This document shows, piece after piece, positions 10,652-23,800 of a stretch of 64,000 bases of DNA; the stretch's first letter is position 1, and the number at the start of each line of letters is the position of its first letter. The translations under genes and the position numbers were made by a program. The notes under the pieces were generated by a model. It saw nothing but the letters and a program-made list of their open reading frames with translations. It had not been told where the DNA came from and ran no database searches. Origin of the DNA: Circinella minor (lineage: Eukaryota > Mucoromycota > Mucoromycetes > Mucorales > Lichtheimiaceae); assembly GCA_016758965.1 (NCBI GenBank), contig JAEPRB010000004.1, positions 1 through 64,000 on the forward strand, in the 5' to 3' direction.

Positions 10652-12851
10652 TTATTTAGGGTATAATGTATTATAAGCTCGAGCTGAAACAATTACTTTA
10701 TCCCATTGCTCCCGAGATAGATATTTATGTGCTAATGATTCCACTGTAGTAGTTTTATTATCTACAATACCTTGTCTATATATAATATATAATATATAAT
10801 ATATAATGTATATAAGAATGAAGATTATTTAAAATAAATATTATATATCATTTATTACCTTTTCAATAATAATTCCATATCTTCTCTAGTAATAGTTTCT
10901 TCATTACTATGTTTTGCATAAGCAACTAAATCATCTGCCATTTGATCAAAAAATATTTCACTCCTAAATATAAATATATAAGATCAATCTAATTTTATTT
11001 TTATTTTTATTTTTATTTCTCTTATACTTACAATTCTTGTAATTTATTACCAACATTTACTTTACATGGTAAACTAGCAAATCGTGTAAAAAGTTTCTTT
11101 ATATCTTGTTTTTGTATAGTTGGAGTAGAATAATACTTTTTACGAAAAGCTACAGGACTAAAATAAATAATAATTAATAAATTATCTAAATAATTGTTTT
11201 TTTTTTATTGTAAAACACTTACTTGTTGGTATTTATTAATTCTTGTATTCTATCATTTGTATATCGCCTATTAGTAGGTATTCTAGTAATACCTTGTTGT
11301 CTAATCAATTCAATATCATTAGTATCATACCTTTTTTTTTTGTGTTATAATTAACTTACATTGAATTATTATCAAGATTACTTAATTCTGATATTAAATC
11401 ATTATTATCAAAAGATCTAAAGATATTTCAATGTTTTTAGTAATAACAATTATAAAAAACATTTTTCTTTTATACATTACCTTTCTTGAGATCCTTCTGT
11501 AGCAAAATGATTCTCATGTCTACCACTAGATCTTTGTCTAGAAAAAATAAATAAATATATTAATTTCACTTTCTCATTATAAAATATATAAAAAAAAAAA
11601 CTTACCTTTGAAATTCTACATCAATCATGTCTTCATCCTTAGTATATGAATTATATCCATGTTCATTCTTTTCCAATAAATCAGTACCAACATGATCTTT
11701 TGATCCCATAGATTGTTTCTCATCTACAAAAACTCCACCATCATCACCATAATCATATTCAATATCATCGAAATCTTGATCCATATGTTGCTGTTGTACT
11801 TGAGATGGTAATGGTGATTGTCGTAAAGATGCTGGATGTTCATTTTCTCTTACTTCTTCTTTTTCATTTAATTGTTGTTGTTGTTGTTCTCTGATTTCTT
11901 GATCTGTTTCCATTACAGATATCATTCTTCCTTTTCCTTTTATATCCAACATATCCTGAATATCTCTTTTTTCTTGTAAACGTGTACGTAATAATTCTTG
12001 ATTATCATGTTGTTGTATTGGTTGTGATGAAAGTTGAGAAAATGAAAGATTGGGTAGAAAAGGATCATCTTGTGTGTTATTATCTCTTCCTACTACTATG
12101 GATCGTTGTCGTCTTTCTGTTATTTGATCTGGCAATGTTCCAGTAGGTGGAACCCAATGAAAACCATGCTCATTCTCATTCTCATTAAATGGATTTGTAT
12201 TTAATATACTATGAAAATCATCTTGTTCCAAATCACCAAAATCTCTTTGTGCTCGATCTTTAGAAAATGCTGTAAAATTTGTATCACTATTATAGGTAAT
12301 AGTTGATAATGTATCATTAAAACCTGCTCCTAATTGACGATGTGTACCACGTCGACGACGAAATGAATAATTTTCTATAGTAACAGGAGATGATGCTTGT
12401 CTTTTTTTTCCTAATGCTTCATATTCACGCATAAATTCTTCTTCACGTTCACGTTTAAGCATTGCTGCATATTGTCGTTGTCGTTCAAATAATTCATATC
12501 GTCGTTGTTCGTGTGTAACAATATCTGTTATTGGACTATCTTGTACTGATTCACCCGACGGTTCACTCGAAGGTGCTATATAATAAATGACAATTGTTAA
12601 AAAAAAAAAAAGATATAAGTTCTTTTTTTTTTTCTTTTCCCTTTTTAATTTGATTTACCATTGCTTAATAATCGCAATACATGAGCAGCGTTTGCGCGTG
12701 TTGTTGTTGGTTGTCGTGTATATAAACCCTAAAACAAAACCCAAACAATACATATTTTATTAAATATACTTGATTATATATTTTGTAATTCTATACATAC
12801 TGAATAGTCATCTTCTTCAAGATCTTCAGGAGAAGTGTACTTTAAATCCAT
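10652..12851 (-). CDS. CENPT: CENP-T homolog (inner kinetochore histone-fold protein)
   Basis: Nine exons on the minus strand (12851-12801, 12728-12659, 12575-11606, 11537-11481, 11416-11360, 11330-11223, 11157-11032, 10963-10859, 10775-10652) join in frame to 555 residues. The last about 110 residues form the CENP-T histone fold: IQKQDIKKLFTRFASLPC as helix 1, then LSEIFFDQMADDLVAYAKHS as helix 2, then ITREDMELLLKRQGIV and the family C-terminal extension ESLAHKYLSREQWDKVI. The AYAxH and DxELLxxRQ patterns are hallmarks of CENP-T and separate it from plain histones. The N-terminal about 400 residues are acidic, Gln-rich and disordered, as expected for the arm that recruits the Ndc80 and Mis12 complexes, but I cannot point to a specific docking helix. 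CENP-T pairs with CENP-W at centromeric DNA. The gene is split head-to-head with CWC22. Confidence 0.85.
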
Positions 12852-13080
12852 TTTGTGTTTTATAATAACAATAATAAAAGGGCAAAGCAAAGAAAAAAGT
12901 TAAAAAGCAAAAAAAAAAAAAAAGACCCTATGATTGGCTTATCTTTATTCCCAGCTCTTTCTCACTTTCTGCTCTCTCTATTTCCAAATTTTTAAAGCTT
13001 TGTTAGCATCTTTTTTTTAAAAAAAAAACATTTTATTTTATTTAATTTTATTAATAAAAAAAGAAAAAGAATAATAATCA
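12852..13080. promoter_or_regulatory. Bidirectional promoter of CENP-T and CWC22
   Basis: Only 229 bp separate the two divergent start codons, so the core promoters must share this segment. It holds A/T runs, a pyrimidine-rich CT stretch (about 12950-12985), and no obvious TATA box of standard form. The shared use is inferred from the geometry. Confidence 0.6.
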
Positions 13081-15135
13081 ATGGCACGAGAAGACGTAGC
13101 AATCACCACACGATCTAAAATTGATCCAGCAAAAGAAATGGAAAAAATGATGATAACCACGCGTGCCGGTGGTGCTTATATTCCACCTCATCGACTACGA
13201 CAAATGCAACAACAAGTGACAGATAAATCAAGCGATCAATATCAACGTATTACTTGGGAAGCACTTAAAAAATCTATTAACGGTTTGATCAACAAAATTA
13301 ATATTGCAAATATCAAGATGATTGTGCCTGAACTATTTGGTGAAAACTTGGTACGTGGACGAGGCTTGTTTTGTCGTTCACTCATGCGAGCACAAAGTGC
13401 AAGTATACGATTTACTCCTGTCTATGCTGCTGTAGCTGCAGTAATTAATACAAAGGTACCTGATGTGGGAGCTTTATTGTTAGCACGATTAGTAGTACAA
13501 TTTAGACGTGCTTTTCGTCGTAATGACAAGGTAAAGTATTATTTATTTATTTATTTATTATTATAAAAAAAAAAAAAAAAAAAAGATAGAATTGTTATAT
13601 CATATATAATAACTAATCATTTGTAATAAAAACCAATAGACTGTATGTTTAGCTGTATGTACATTTATTGCTCATTTGACAAATCAACTTGTTGTTCATG
13701 AAATTCTTTCTCTTCAAGTTCTTGCATTACTTTTACAAAACCCAACAGATGATTCTGTTGAAATTGCCGTTGGTTTTATGCGTGAAGTAGGTGCTCATTT
13801 GGCTAATGTTTCACCTAAACCCAATAATGCCATTTTCGAAACTTTCCGTTCTATTTTACATGAAGGCAAGATCGATAAACGTACACAATATATGATTGAA
13901 GTTTTATTCCAAGTACGCAAGGATAAATTCAAGGATAATCAACCTATTGTTGAAGAGTTAGATTTGGTGGAAGAAGAGGATCAAATTACACATTATATTG
14001 GTTTAGATGATGATGATCTCGATGTTGAGGAACGACTTAATGTTTTCAAATTTGATCCTGATTATGAAGAAAATGAACAACGATATGCTGAACTCAAGAA
14101 TGAAATTCTTGGAGAAGGATCAGATGATGAATCAGACGAAAGTGATGAATCGGGTAGTGAGGAAGATAGTGAAGAAGATAGTGAAGATGAAGAAGAGAAA
14201 CGAATGGAAATTCAAGATAAAACCAATGCAGATATTATTGAATTACGACGAAAAATATATTTGACTGTCATGTCTAGTGTTGATTATGAAGAATGTTGTC
14301 ATAAATTGATGAAACTTAATATTCAAGAAGGTCAAGAGGTAAAATTATACTTTTTTTTTTTTTTTTTTTAGAGATTTGTCTGTTTAGAATACTTATATTT
14401 TTGTTTTAATTTTAGATCGAATTATGTAACATGATTATTGAATGTTGCTCTCAAGAACGTACTTTTCTTAAATATTATGGTCTGATGGCAGAACGTTTCT
14501 GTAAGATGAACCGAGTATGGGGTGAAAATTTTACACTTGCTTTCAATGAGGTTTATGAAACTGTTCACAGATATGAAACCAATCGATTACGTAATATTGC
14601 CAAACTTTTTGCCCACCTTTTCTTTACTGATTCCATCGCCTGGACTTGTTTATCCATTATTCGTTTAACTGAAGAAGACACAACCTCAGCCTCTCGTATT
14701 TTCGTCAAGATTTTATTCACTGAAGTGAGTGAATTTTTGGGATTGAAAAAACTTAAGGAACGTATAGAGGATCCTTTTATGGCAGAATATTTCCAAGGCA
14801 TGTTCCCCAAGGATAATCCAAAGAATACTCGTTTTGCTATTAATTATTGGACAAGTATTGGATTGGGTGCACTTACAGAAGATTTACGTGAATGGTTACG
14901 AACTGCACCACAACAAATTATGCGAAAGAGACGTGCAGATGGAGATTCTTCAAGTGATAGTAGCGATAGCAGTAGCGATTCAGATAGTGATAGCAGTAGT
15001 GGAAGTGATTCAGATAGTGATAGTAGCAGCGGCAGCAGTAGTGGAAGTAGTAGTGGTAGTGATTCAGAAAGTGATAGTGGAAGTAGTAGTAGTGGAAGTA
15101 GCTATTATGACAGAAGAAAGAGAAGACGTCGTTAA
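13081..15135 (+). CDS. CWC22: Pre-mRNA-splicing factor CWC22
   Basis: Three exons (13081-13530, 13640-14338, 14416-15135) encode 622 residues. The protein joins the spliceosome at activation and, in animals, loads eIF4A3 for exon-junction complex assembly. Residues 28-230 are the MIF4G domain: [15 protein letters not shown], then [36 protein letters not shown] and [15 protein letters not shown]. An acidic linker at about 295-345 (runs of Asp, Glu, Ser) precedes the MA3 domain (about 360-525), with [20 protein letters not shown] and [17 protein letters not shown]. The MA3 end [20 protein letters not shown] is typical of the family. The C-terminus is a Ser/Asp/Gly repeat tail ending in DRRKRRRR, in place of the RS-rich tail of animals. 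Very secure identification. Confidence 0.95.
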
Positions 15136-15673
15136 AAAAAAAACCAAATTTGCATTCTAATTCATTTATAAATATTATCACTCTATATCACAAAATAAAA
15201 ATTTTATTTTATTATTTTATGAATGTTTATGATTAAACTGTACGAATATATATATATATATAGGGGGGAACCTGTTTATATATATATATAATGAATTGAA
15301 TACTATACAAACTATAGACTATACTTCTATAAAAGTATTAAAATAAACACTTTCTCTTGTCATCACACGTTGACTCTTTTTTAGTCCTACCTTCCATTCA
15401 AGTGAATGAGCTAGTAGAAATTATGAATGTATGTTTTTGGATCTTTTTTATTCCCTAGCAACAGTTGGTGTCTTTGAATATAATCATTATTTATCTCCAT
15501 CTCTTTTAATTAGATATTCTACCCCAATTCACTTATGGCCACTAGTATATTTATTTAACAATACGTAAATTTTATTTTTTGAATTGAATGATTCAAATCA
15601 AATTCATACATATTACAGTAATCATAATAGTTTTCTGTTGAGAAATTAATAAGATAGATTATAAAATACATCT
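15136..15673. other. Intergenic between convergent genes
   Basis: Shared 3' flank of CWC22 and the secreted Cys-rich protein. There are AT repeats at about 15245-15290 separated by a short GGGGGGAACC island. No gene or RNA is recognised. Confidence 0.55.
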
Positions 15674-16394
15674 TTAAAGCAAAGCTGCTGAAGCAGTGAT
15701 AGTCAATACTGCAACAAAAGTATCCAATCGAAGTTTGATACCAGCAGATTCTTCATCTTTTTCTTCTTGAGATTGTTCTTGATCAGTTTTATTGGTATCA
15801 TTATTGTTGGACTGTGATTGTTCAGATTGATTAGCATCTCCAGAGGGAGAGGCACTATCACTACTATTTGAGTCACCATCACAAGTATCATCCTTGTGCT
15901 CCTCGTACCATTTGCAAGAATCAGGATGTTCACGATTACCATAATCACTATTTTCAGATTCTGAACAGTTCATCATACATGTCCCAGATTGTGTCATAAA
16001 TGCAGTATAGACAGGATCTCCTCGTTGACACTTGTATGATAAACTTTCAATAAAATTAGGTGAAGCAGGATTATCAGTCCATTCAGACCACAGTGCACGA
16101 CCAGCGTTCTAAGTATATATGAGATAGAAAAAAAAATAGCATTGGTTAGACTACTCATTTGTATTGGTTTGATATATGTTATGCATGGGTATTCAACTAT
16201 TAAGAAAAAAAATAAAGGTTTCTTTATTCTTCAATCCAAAATAAATAAAATGTTTTATTACTTACAATCTTACATTCCTTTACACAAGCTGCTGGTTCAT
16301 CAATAGTATATGACGGATTGCAGTTGGCAGAAACAAAAATACGAGGACTTCCAAGAAGAACAAGAACTAAAGATGAGATAAGGGGAAACCGCAT
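15674..16394 (-). CDS. Secreted Cys-rich, probably GPI-anchored protein (187 aa)
   Basis: Two exons (16394-16266 and 16108-15674) join at phase 0 to 187 residues. The N-terminus MRFPLISSLVLVLLGSP.. is a clear signal peptide, with likely cleavage after Ala24 (FVSA). The mature N-terminal half has eight cysteines (for example NCNPS, AACVKECKI, YKC, SGTCMMNC, DSCKW, DDTCDG), so four disulfides are possible. A Ser/Asn/Gln/Asp-rich spacer (about 110-160) follows. The C-terminus is a hydrophobic tail (FVAVLTITASAALL) after small residues (ESAG), the usual layout of a GPI-attachment signal. Extracellular wall or membrane location is inferred. I do not recognise the Cys pattern as a named domain such as CFEM. 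Confidence 0.75.
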
Positions 16395-17967
16395 GATTAA
16401 TATATTGTATAAGTAAAAGAAAGAAAAAGGGGTATCAAATGTTTTTGAGTTTTTTTTTTTATGATCTAATTTGCTTTACAAAAGACTTAATAATATTATA
16501 TATAAGATATCATACTCCTCGACCGGGGAAAAGTTATTTTATATATAATAGATGGTGAACAAAAAGTTGTTGTACACAATTGGTAGAATCCTGGGTTCTT
16601 CCAACACAACTAAACGGACTACCAAAAAACTTATCAGATCCTTATTTTGATCCGCCATATGACCGGATGCATATGTAACATCTCACATTTAGCTATTGCT
16701 AGTATTCTTTTTTTTTTTTCATTTTAGTTTTAAATCTGATAAAAATAAAAATACAAACTTTAATATATCATTACTTTAAATATACGTAAAATAAATAAAT
16801 AAAAAGAACCTTGATGAATGTAAATGTATTAATATATATAAGATGATAGCGGCGACACAAAAAAAAATAGAATTTGTTCATGTTTCTTCTTCCATCCTTT
16901 CGGTTCATTAATGCTTTGAATAAACATATTAAATGTTCACGTACACTATCATTAAAGAAAATAGAATACATACAAGTATTTACTTTGTTATCATACTTCA
17001 TTCAATTTTAATAAACAAACTAATTTTATATATCAATTCATTGATATATTGGTTTATAGAATATTAATAATATACTTTTATATTACTATAAAGAAGCTAA
17101 GTTACAGCTATTGGGATCGAAGAATCTAGGTTACGTAGATTTTTATTTGATTCAAAACGTTCGGATTGATGTCGTACCAAACGAAAATAGTCATCGCATA
17201 CCAACCAAAAATAGTGGAACTGTTCATAGTATAGAATTTGAATTGATCGGGCATGAGGAGCGCGCTTTATGCTTAAAAGCCTCCATTGTTTTTTTTTTAA
17301 CTGTAATTGATTTGAAATACTTTGATCATAATTAATAATTAGAATTGTTGTGATATAACTTAATACGTATGCAAAAAAGCACACACTTTTACGCAAAAAG
17401 TAATCTGAGTATTACCTAGAAGAAATATGTATTTTATTTTATCAGCATAATATCGTTTTCTTTTTTCACATACACTTAATCATACGCATTCTTAATAATA
17501 AAAGTACAATAGGGGGAATGATAATAATAAGAAAACACAATTAGAATGGAAACAAATTCTTTTTAATTCTATTTTTTTTTATATAAATAATATTTATTGT
17601 AACAAAATAAAATAAAATTCATGTAGGAAGTTTGATTATAAGTAAATAATGACCATATCTTATTATTTCTTCAATTGTTGGATTGAGGTTACACGATTAA
17701 AAAAAATAAACGCGCGGAGCACATCTTTAAAAAGAAAATTAACCATGGTAAAAGAGAAATACTTTATCAGATCAATCCATAGATTCCATTTGTTCAAGGT
17801 GAACAAGGTATTATTTTTACAATTTTACCCTTTTAGATCGGTTAACCTTTATTCATTTGTTCTCAAATAATTGGACTCGATTTTTAATTTTTATCGATAA
17901 TATAAAGGTTTTCTCTTTTCTTGAAATTATTAATATTATTTTTCTTTTCTTTCCTTATTATACTTTG

Positions 17968-17999
<32 letters not shown>

Positions 18000-18064
18000 G
18001 TATACAGACATAAACTATTTTTCTTAAAAAAAAATATTACTGAATCCTGTTTGTCGTGAAAACA
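16395..18064. other. 1.7-kb intergenic region
   Basis: No gene is called. Two patches, about 16560-16690 and 17100-17290, are less AT-rich than the surroundings and could be decayed coding or mobile sequence, but no frame gives a recognisable product. The 3' part is pyrimidine-rich and ends in a long poly-T before the MFS start. Confidence 0.5.
17972..17999. repeat. Poly(T) tract of 28 bases
   Basis: Uninterrupted run of T in the proximal promoter or leader of the MFS transporter, about 65 bp before its start codon. Long T tracts of this kind exclude nucleosomes in fungal promoters. That role is inferred. Confidence 0.9.
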
Positions 18065-20046
18065 ATGTCTTCCGATTTGACAGTAAAACATCAAGTTGCT
18101 GATTTCGACACCTCCAAAGAAATAATAGCAAATGATTATACTTACAACAATACAACAGCATTAACAAGCCACTATCCTGGTGCATCTATTGAATGCATAG
18201 ACACCAATACTAGTAATAAGATTGATATTGACAGCAATAAAAATGATCAACAACAAGATGCTCTTCCTCCACAAAAGTTTCTTTATTTTATTAAACTGAA
18301 AGCCCACGTTCATCCTTTGCAATTTTTCTTTTTTTTATTCTCTATCTTCGTCTCACTTGCTGCTATTGTATACTTTGCAGCAGCTCAATCATGGGTCCTC
18401 ACATCTATTCTCGGGATTTCCGATAATGTGGGTGATGCAACTGGATCTCTTTCAACTTATTCCGAAGTTACTTCTATTATTTTTGTTATTGTTTGGGGTA
18501 TCGGATCTGATCATATTCAAAAACGAACGATCATTACAATTTCTCTTATAATTATCGGTGTGATATGTATTGTATATGGTTTCGCTCCAAACCTGTACCC
18601 CACACTTCTTATATTACGTCTTATCTACTCGATTGGCACAGCCGGAACAACATGTATGATGGCATCAATGTAAATAGAATCAATTTCTCTCTCTTTCTCC
18701 CCCCACCCCTTTTGGATTACAACAACTACTAATACTTGTATTAACTTGTAATAAAATAGGTTTATCGAAGTTGTTCATGCTGAACGAGCTGGACTTGTTT
18801 CTGGATTAATTGGTACTTGTTCTGGTCTCGGTGCTATCTTTGCTGCATTTGTCTTATTTACTGTTCCTACTGAGATGGCTCATTTAGGTACTTCTCCAAG
18901 AGATCCCAATCTTATTATTTATGCTTATGCAGCTATTGGGGCTACGACCATTGCCATTGGTGTCATTTTATGGTTTCTATTACCAAAAAGTCCACCATCA
19001 GAAGCACGTATTCTTTCTTCTACTGTCAAAAATAATACAAGAGATCGTATTTGGAAAAATCTTTGGTATGGTATCGTCGCAGCTAAAGATCCTCGTATTG
19101 CTCTTGGATATGTTTCAAGTTTTTTTGCACGTGCAGATGAAGTGATCATTACCCATTTTATTACTTTATGGATTCAACAATATTATATTGACGAAGGTAA
19201 ATGTTTTGTTGGCCAATATTGTCCTTATGCATCTAGTTCGTCAAGAAGTCAAGTGGTAAGTTAATTATTGTATTATGTTTTGTTCTTCTCTCTTTTTTTT
19301 TTCTAATTTACTTGCTAGTATTAGTAGTAGTTTATCTTCATCAAAATAGAGTGGTTTATTTACATATTCAAATGTTTACATTAAATAGGGTATTGCTCAA
19401 TCTGTTGCTTTGGTTATAGCTCCATTTTTTGGTATTCTTAGTGAATTCAACCGAGAATGGGGCTTAATTGTTGCAGGTGCCATTGGTGTAGCTGGTTGTA
19501 TTCCGTTTGCATTTTCGATTGATCCTACTTCATCACAAAGTTTAGCATTCATTATTTTACTTGCTATGGGACAATATGGTAAGTTCTACTAGAACAGAAG
19601 ACATTATTTTGACGATACATAGTAATGATAAGAGGGAAAAAAAGAATACGTAGTTGATAGACAGGGTTTTAAAAGGAAAAAACAGGCAATAATTAAATGT
19701 ATAAAGACAAAGATATAAATAAAACAAAAAGTAACCATAAAAAAAAATTAAATTTATTATTAAAGGAATGATCGTATCAGGCATGGCAGTAATTGCTCGA
19801 GACAAAATTCCTACTGAGTTTCGTGGTGGTGTAGCCGGTATGTATTCCTTATGTGGAGTCATTGGTATTATGGTCGTTTCCAAGGTTGGTGGTATATTGT
19901 TCGATAAATGGATGAAAGGTGCTCCATTTTTGTTACTTGGCATTGGACATGGTCTCATTGCTTTGTTGGCATTAATTCATTTTATTTACATGGCAATTCA
20001 AAGATATGTCTATGATAATAAAGAAGTAAAACTTCTTTATACCTAA
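18065..20046 (+). CDS. Major facilitator superfamily transporter, copy 1
   Basis: Four exons (18065-18669, 18760-19255, 19389-19578, 19766-20046) give 523 residues. A hydrophilic N-terminal tail of about 75 residues precedes the membrane part, which begins LKAHVHPLQFFFFLFSIF. The MFS layout is visible: the short basic loop after early helices (GIGSDHIQKRTI, matching the loop 2-3 pattern), then RLIYSIGTAGTTCMM, GLVSGLIGTCSGLGAIFAAF, a central loop with SYYIDEGKC-like luminal or extracellular Cys (CFVGQYC), and the C-terminal half with RGGVAGMYSLCGVIGIMV and GGILFDKWMKGAPFLL. The ATG at 18065 sits in AACAATGTCT, the same context as in the second copy at 61736-63593. Substrate is unknown. The protein is not a recognisable sugar porter, since sugar-porter signatures are absent. 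Confidence 0.85.
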
Positions 20047-20898
20047 AATCTATTACTATTTTTTACGTTCTTATTTAAAACAAATATTAATAATCATTTT
20101 ACTACAACTCATATTCTTAATATTCTTTTTTCCCCCATTGTAATCTTTTTCAATCGCATAATTGTATTATATATTTCTTTAAATATCGAACTTTATTTTT
20201 TAAATAACATGGTCACTATGTTTAGATAAAGAATATTTTCCTTTATTTACATAATAATTTTTCTACATACAAAAATTACTTCTTTTATCATTTTCCTTAT
20301 TTAAACTTTGATGGTTATATTATTATTATAAAAATAAAAAATATCGAAAGGCTACTATCAAACCCTGGTCATTGCACTTTTGATGCTAATCCAGTGTTAG
20401 CGAACTCTCTCGTTTATAAATTTATCGCTGGGTCGCCAAGCCGCCATGATCCTCAACTGAATTTATACTGACGCACATGCCAGAGGAGGGTTTAAAATTT
20501 TTTCGACAACGCCCATTTATATAAATCAAATGTTCCGACGATCTTCATTTGAAAAAAAACTAGTTAAAATGCTTAAAACAACTTGTGGGTATTCAAATTA
20601 TTAAATAATAATAAAATGGGGAAGAAAAAAATGACTTACAAAAAAAAAAAAAAGTATATATATATATGTAATAATGGTGATAAAAAAAAAGAATGATAGA
20701 ACAAAATTATGTGTGAAAACGAAAACAAAGAAATTAAAGTAAGGTGTTATTATATATGTAAATATAATTATATGCTAACTATGTAAATTAATAATGAGAG
20801 GATATGAAGAAGAAAAGTAGGAAGAAGGATTACGAGAATGAAGAGAAGATTAAGAAGAGGTAAAAGAAGAGGAGATAAAGAATAAACACAAATAGAAT
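20047..20898. other. Intergenic between convergent genes
   Basis: No gene is seen. Most is AT-rich, but 20345-20540 is a GC-richer island bounded by a short inverted repeat (AAACCCT at 20360-20366 and AGGGTTT at 20487-20493). I cannot assign it to a known RNA class. Confidence 0.5.
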
Positions 20899-23800
20899 TT
20901 AATCCAACATTTTGAGCTGTTCACGTTCACCAAAGGTACCACCACTTGCTTTCTTTTGATTATGAGCAGTATCTGACCATATTTTGATTGCATCTAACAT
21001 TTCCTTGATTTTAGGTTCATTGCCTCCAAAAACATCTAATTTTTTTTTAAAAAAAAGAATAAAACATTAATGAAACTAATTTATATTCAAAGTGTAATAT
21101 TAACTTACCCTTAATGGTATATCGGCCATCAACTTCAACACCTTCTCGACCCATGAATTTAAATGCTGCAACAATATTATCCAAAATTTGCATGTTGGCT
21201 GAAGCATGATTAGTAGGTGGGGGCCGCCGAACATCTTTGTTACTTAAATTTTCAAGTAATTCGATAAGTAATTCACCCGATTGGAAGTCATTCAAACCCG
21301 ATACTTTGCGACCTACACTTCCTTGAACCCAATCAATATAATCTGATGTACTCCATACCGATTGTATGGATGTACTGATATGACTTTCTTCGGTGAGTCG
21401 TTTTAATCCACCCGGTCGATTGCTTGACATAACATTACTATGTTGTGGGTCAATTAAATCCTCATCATTGTCATCAGGTACATACCGTACAGTAGGAGGG
21501 GGTTTACTTGGTGGACTTAACAATGTCGAGGTGATAGGACCGCGTGTACTATCAAACCCTGAATCTTGAAGTTCTTGTTTTTTTTCAACTATTGAATAAG
21601 AAGGTGTTGTGTTGTCATCAAAGTCTGTTATTCCGGATTCACGGTTTTGTGGGCTAAATTCACTTCCGTTATCCGGTCGAGACCTGGATGGTCGTTCTGA
21701 TTCTTGATCAAAAGATATTCGACTAATGGGTTGTGCATCTTGTGGACAATATGTCAGTGAAAAGGGTCGACTATCTATCGATTCGAGACTCGGTGATTGT
21801 GGTCGATTCTCTTTTTTGTATAGTATCATGGATGGAGGTCGTGGTTTCATTCGTCGAGCTATGTCAAGTGAGACAGTAGGTATTGTGCTTGATGAAAGAA
21901 CAGGTGCTCCATAATCGCGCGCGATTGTAGCCTTCATTAACGCTTTCATCCATCTTTTCAGAACAGCTTCTGAATCAGTATAGAAATAAAATGTACGTTC
22001 TCGTTCATGTTGTGCTTTAAAACAATATTTGCCAGCGTAGATTGATTCATCACTTATAATTCTATAGCCACGTAAATTGATAATACCCTTCATGCGAACA
22101 TCCTAAAAATTTCAAAGTTAAAGAATGAAAAAAAAAATGAGTTAGCCATGAATAGTTTAATCCACTGTGTAGAACTTCAAAATTTAATTAGGATAGAGTG
22201 TGTGGTAAGATAACATACTTTGGGGGATTTAAAATAAAAAAGATTAGGTCCTTTCAGAACGAACCAGCGCTTATTCCAGGTTTTATACTTGTCTCCTTGT
22301 TTATTAAGCCATCCTTCCATGTCGGGTGCTACATCAGGTAAAGTCGTTCGGTATATAAGACTATCCATAGATGCACGTGATGCAACTGGTAGGACGGTCT
22401 GAGGTTTTGATGCGGGGGAAAATGAGCTACGTGTTTGATCATATCGTCTTTTTAAACCAAAATCGATATAGTATTGTTCATTTATGTATTAGTGAATTTT
22501 TCATTGTATATGTATATGTGGCAATGCATTATGTAATGCATAGAATTATGTATATAATTAACTTACGATTTTGCACTCGAGAATTGTCGTGATGTTCCGT
22601 GCTCAGGAACGGTGAACTAGATAATTCGTTTTTTCATGAGTACAAAAAAAAAACATCCTTAATTTTTATTCCCCTCCCCTTTTTTTTCATAAATTATATC
22701 CTCAGGAACATTACCGTTTTTCGTTTCATCCCAGGTTCTGGATGATGAATATTTTGTTGTTGTTGTTGTTGTTGTTGTTGTTGCATCATAACTGATGCAG
22801 TAGTAGGAACATTTTTACGTCCTATACTCATCCGGCTCGGTGTTTCTTGTCTTGAACGAATAGAGCTTATCGTATCCATGGAATACAGTCGACCTGTTCG
22901 TGGTTCTTCAGATGTTGTTGTTACAGAATCAAAATCACCATTTGGAGACATGGGTCGCGAGCTATAATTCGATCCAAAATCATCATTGAAATCCTATTTA
23001 TTGAAAGTAATTTCTTTTAATATTCTTATTTTGACGCAGTAATGTTCAACGAACAAATAGATAATCGTGTTTGTATAATCATACCTCTGAACTTGCAATA
23101 GATTGTTTAGAAGTATATCGATGAGTATTTCCATCACGTAAAGCATTAATTGCATTATGAATTTTAAAACGTTTTCCAAATGTGTTCACGTCAAGTTCTT
23201 TAAGGGAGTCGATTGTGAGTTCGAGTAAGATATCGCCAGTGATTTCTTGAACTAATAAGATACAAAATAATAAGTATATGTAAAAAAAAAGGAGGAGGTG
23301 ACAGATTGACAGAAGAATATATGGCGAAAGAGAACGAGATATCAAAAAAGAAAGAAAGAAAGAGGGGCGAGGGAGCTGTAAGCGTAAATGCAATTATGTA
23401 TTGCATTTCTCCTTTGCTTTCTTCTTTTTTTTTATTATGTATTGATATATTTTATTTGAGAGTTTTTAACCATTCCATCTTTACTTACTTTTGAAATTTG
23501 CTGCAACACTTTCAAAACCCATTGCGACTAACCATGCAGCAACTTGATCCACGTCCCAATCTTCGGGGGATGTGTTCTTGAGGATGGGTATAGTGAGTGC
23601 AGAAGCTAGGGTTTTCTGTACATTTTTATTTGCTGTTGTCAAGGACCGTGCGGGCGTAGAGTATGATTTAGTTGAGTTCAAGGAGGATGTTGAGCCAACA
23701 CGAGGTAACTGGTCCCGTGATTTTTTAGTGGATGCTGATGTGGATGGTGTGGGGAGCTGTGTAAGATTACTTTTTGAAGTGGTTATTTGGATTTTAGATA

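Noticed and set aside
14565..15181. Minus-strand and alternate-frame ORFs over CWC22
   Set aside because: Shadows of the Ser/Asp-rich tail and MA3 domain. The plus-strand CWC22 frame is certain.
16560..17396. Possible decayed coding sequence on either strand
   Set aside because: Only short frames with stops, no domain and no repeat or duplication flanks that would define a mobile element.
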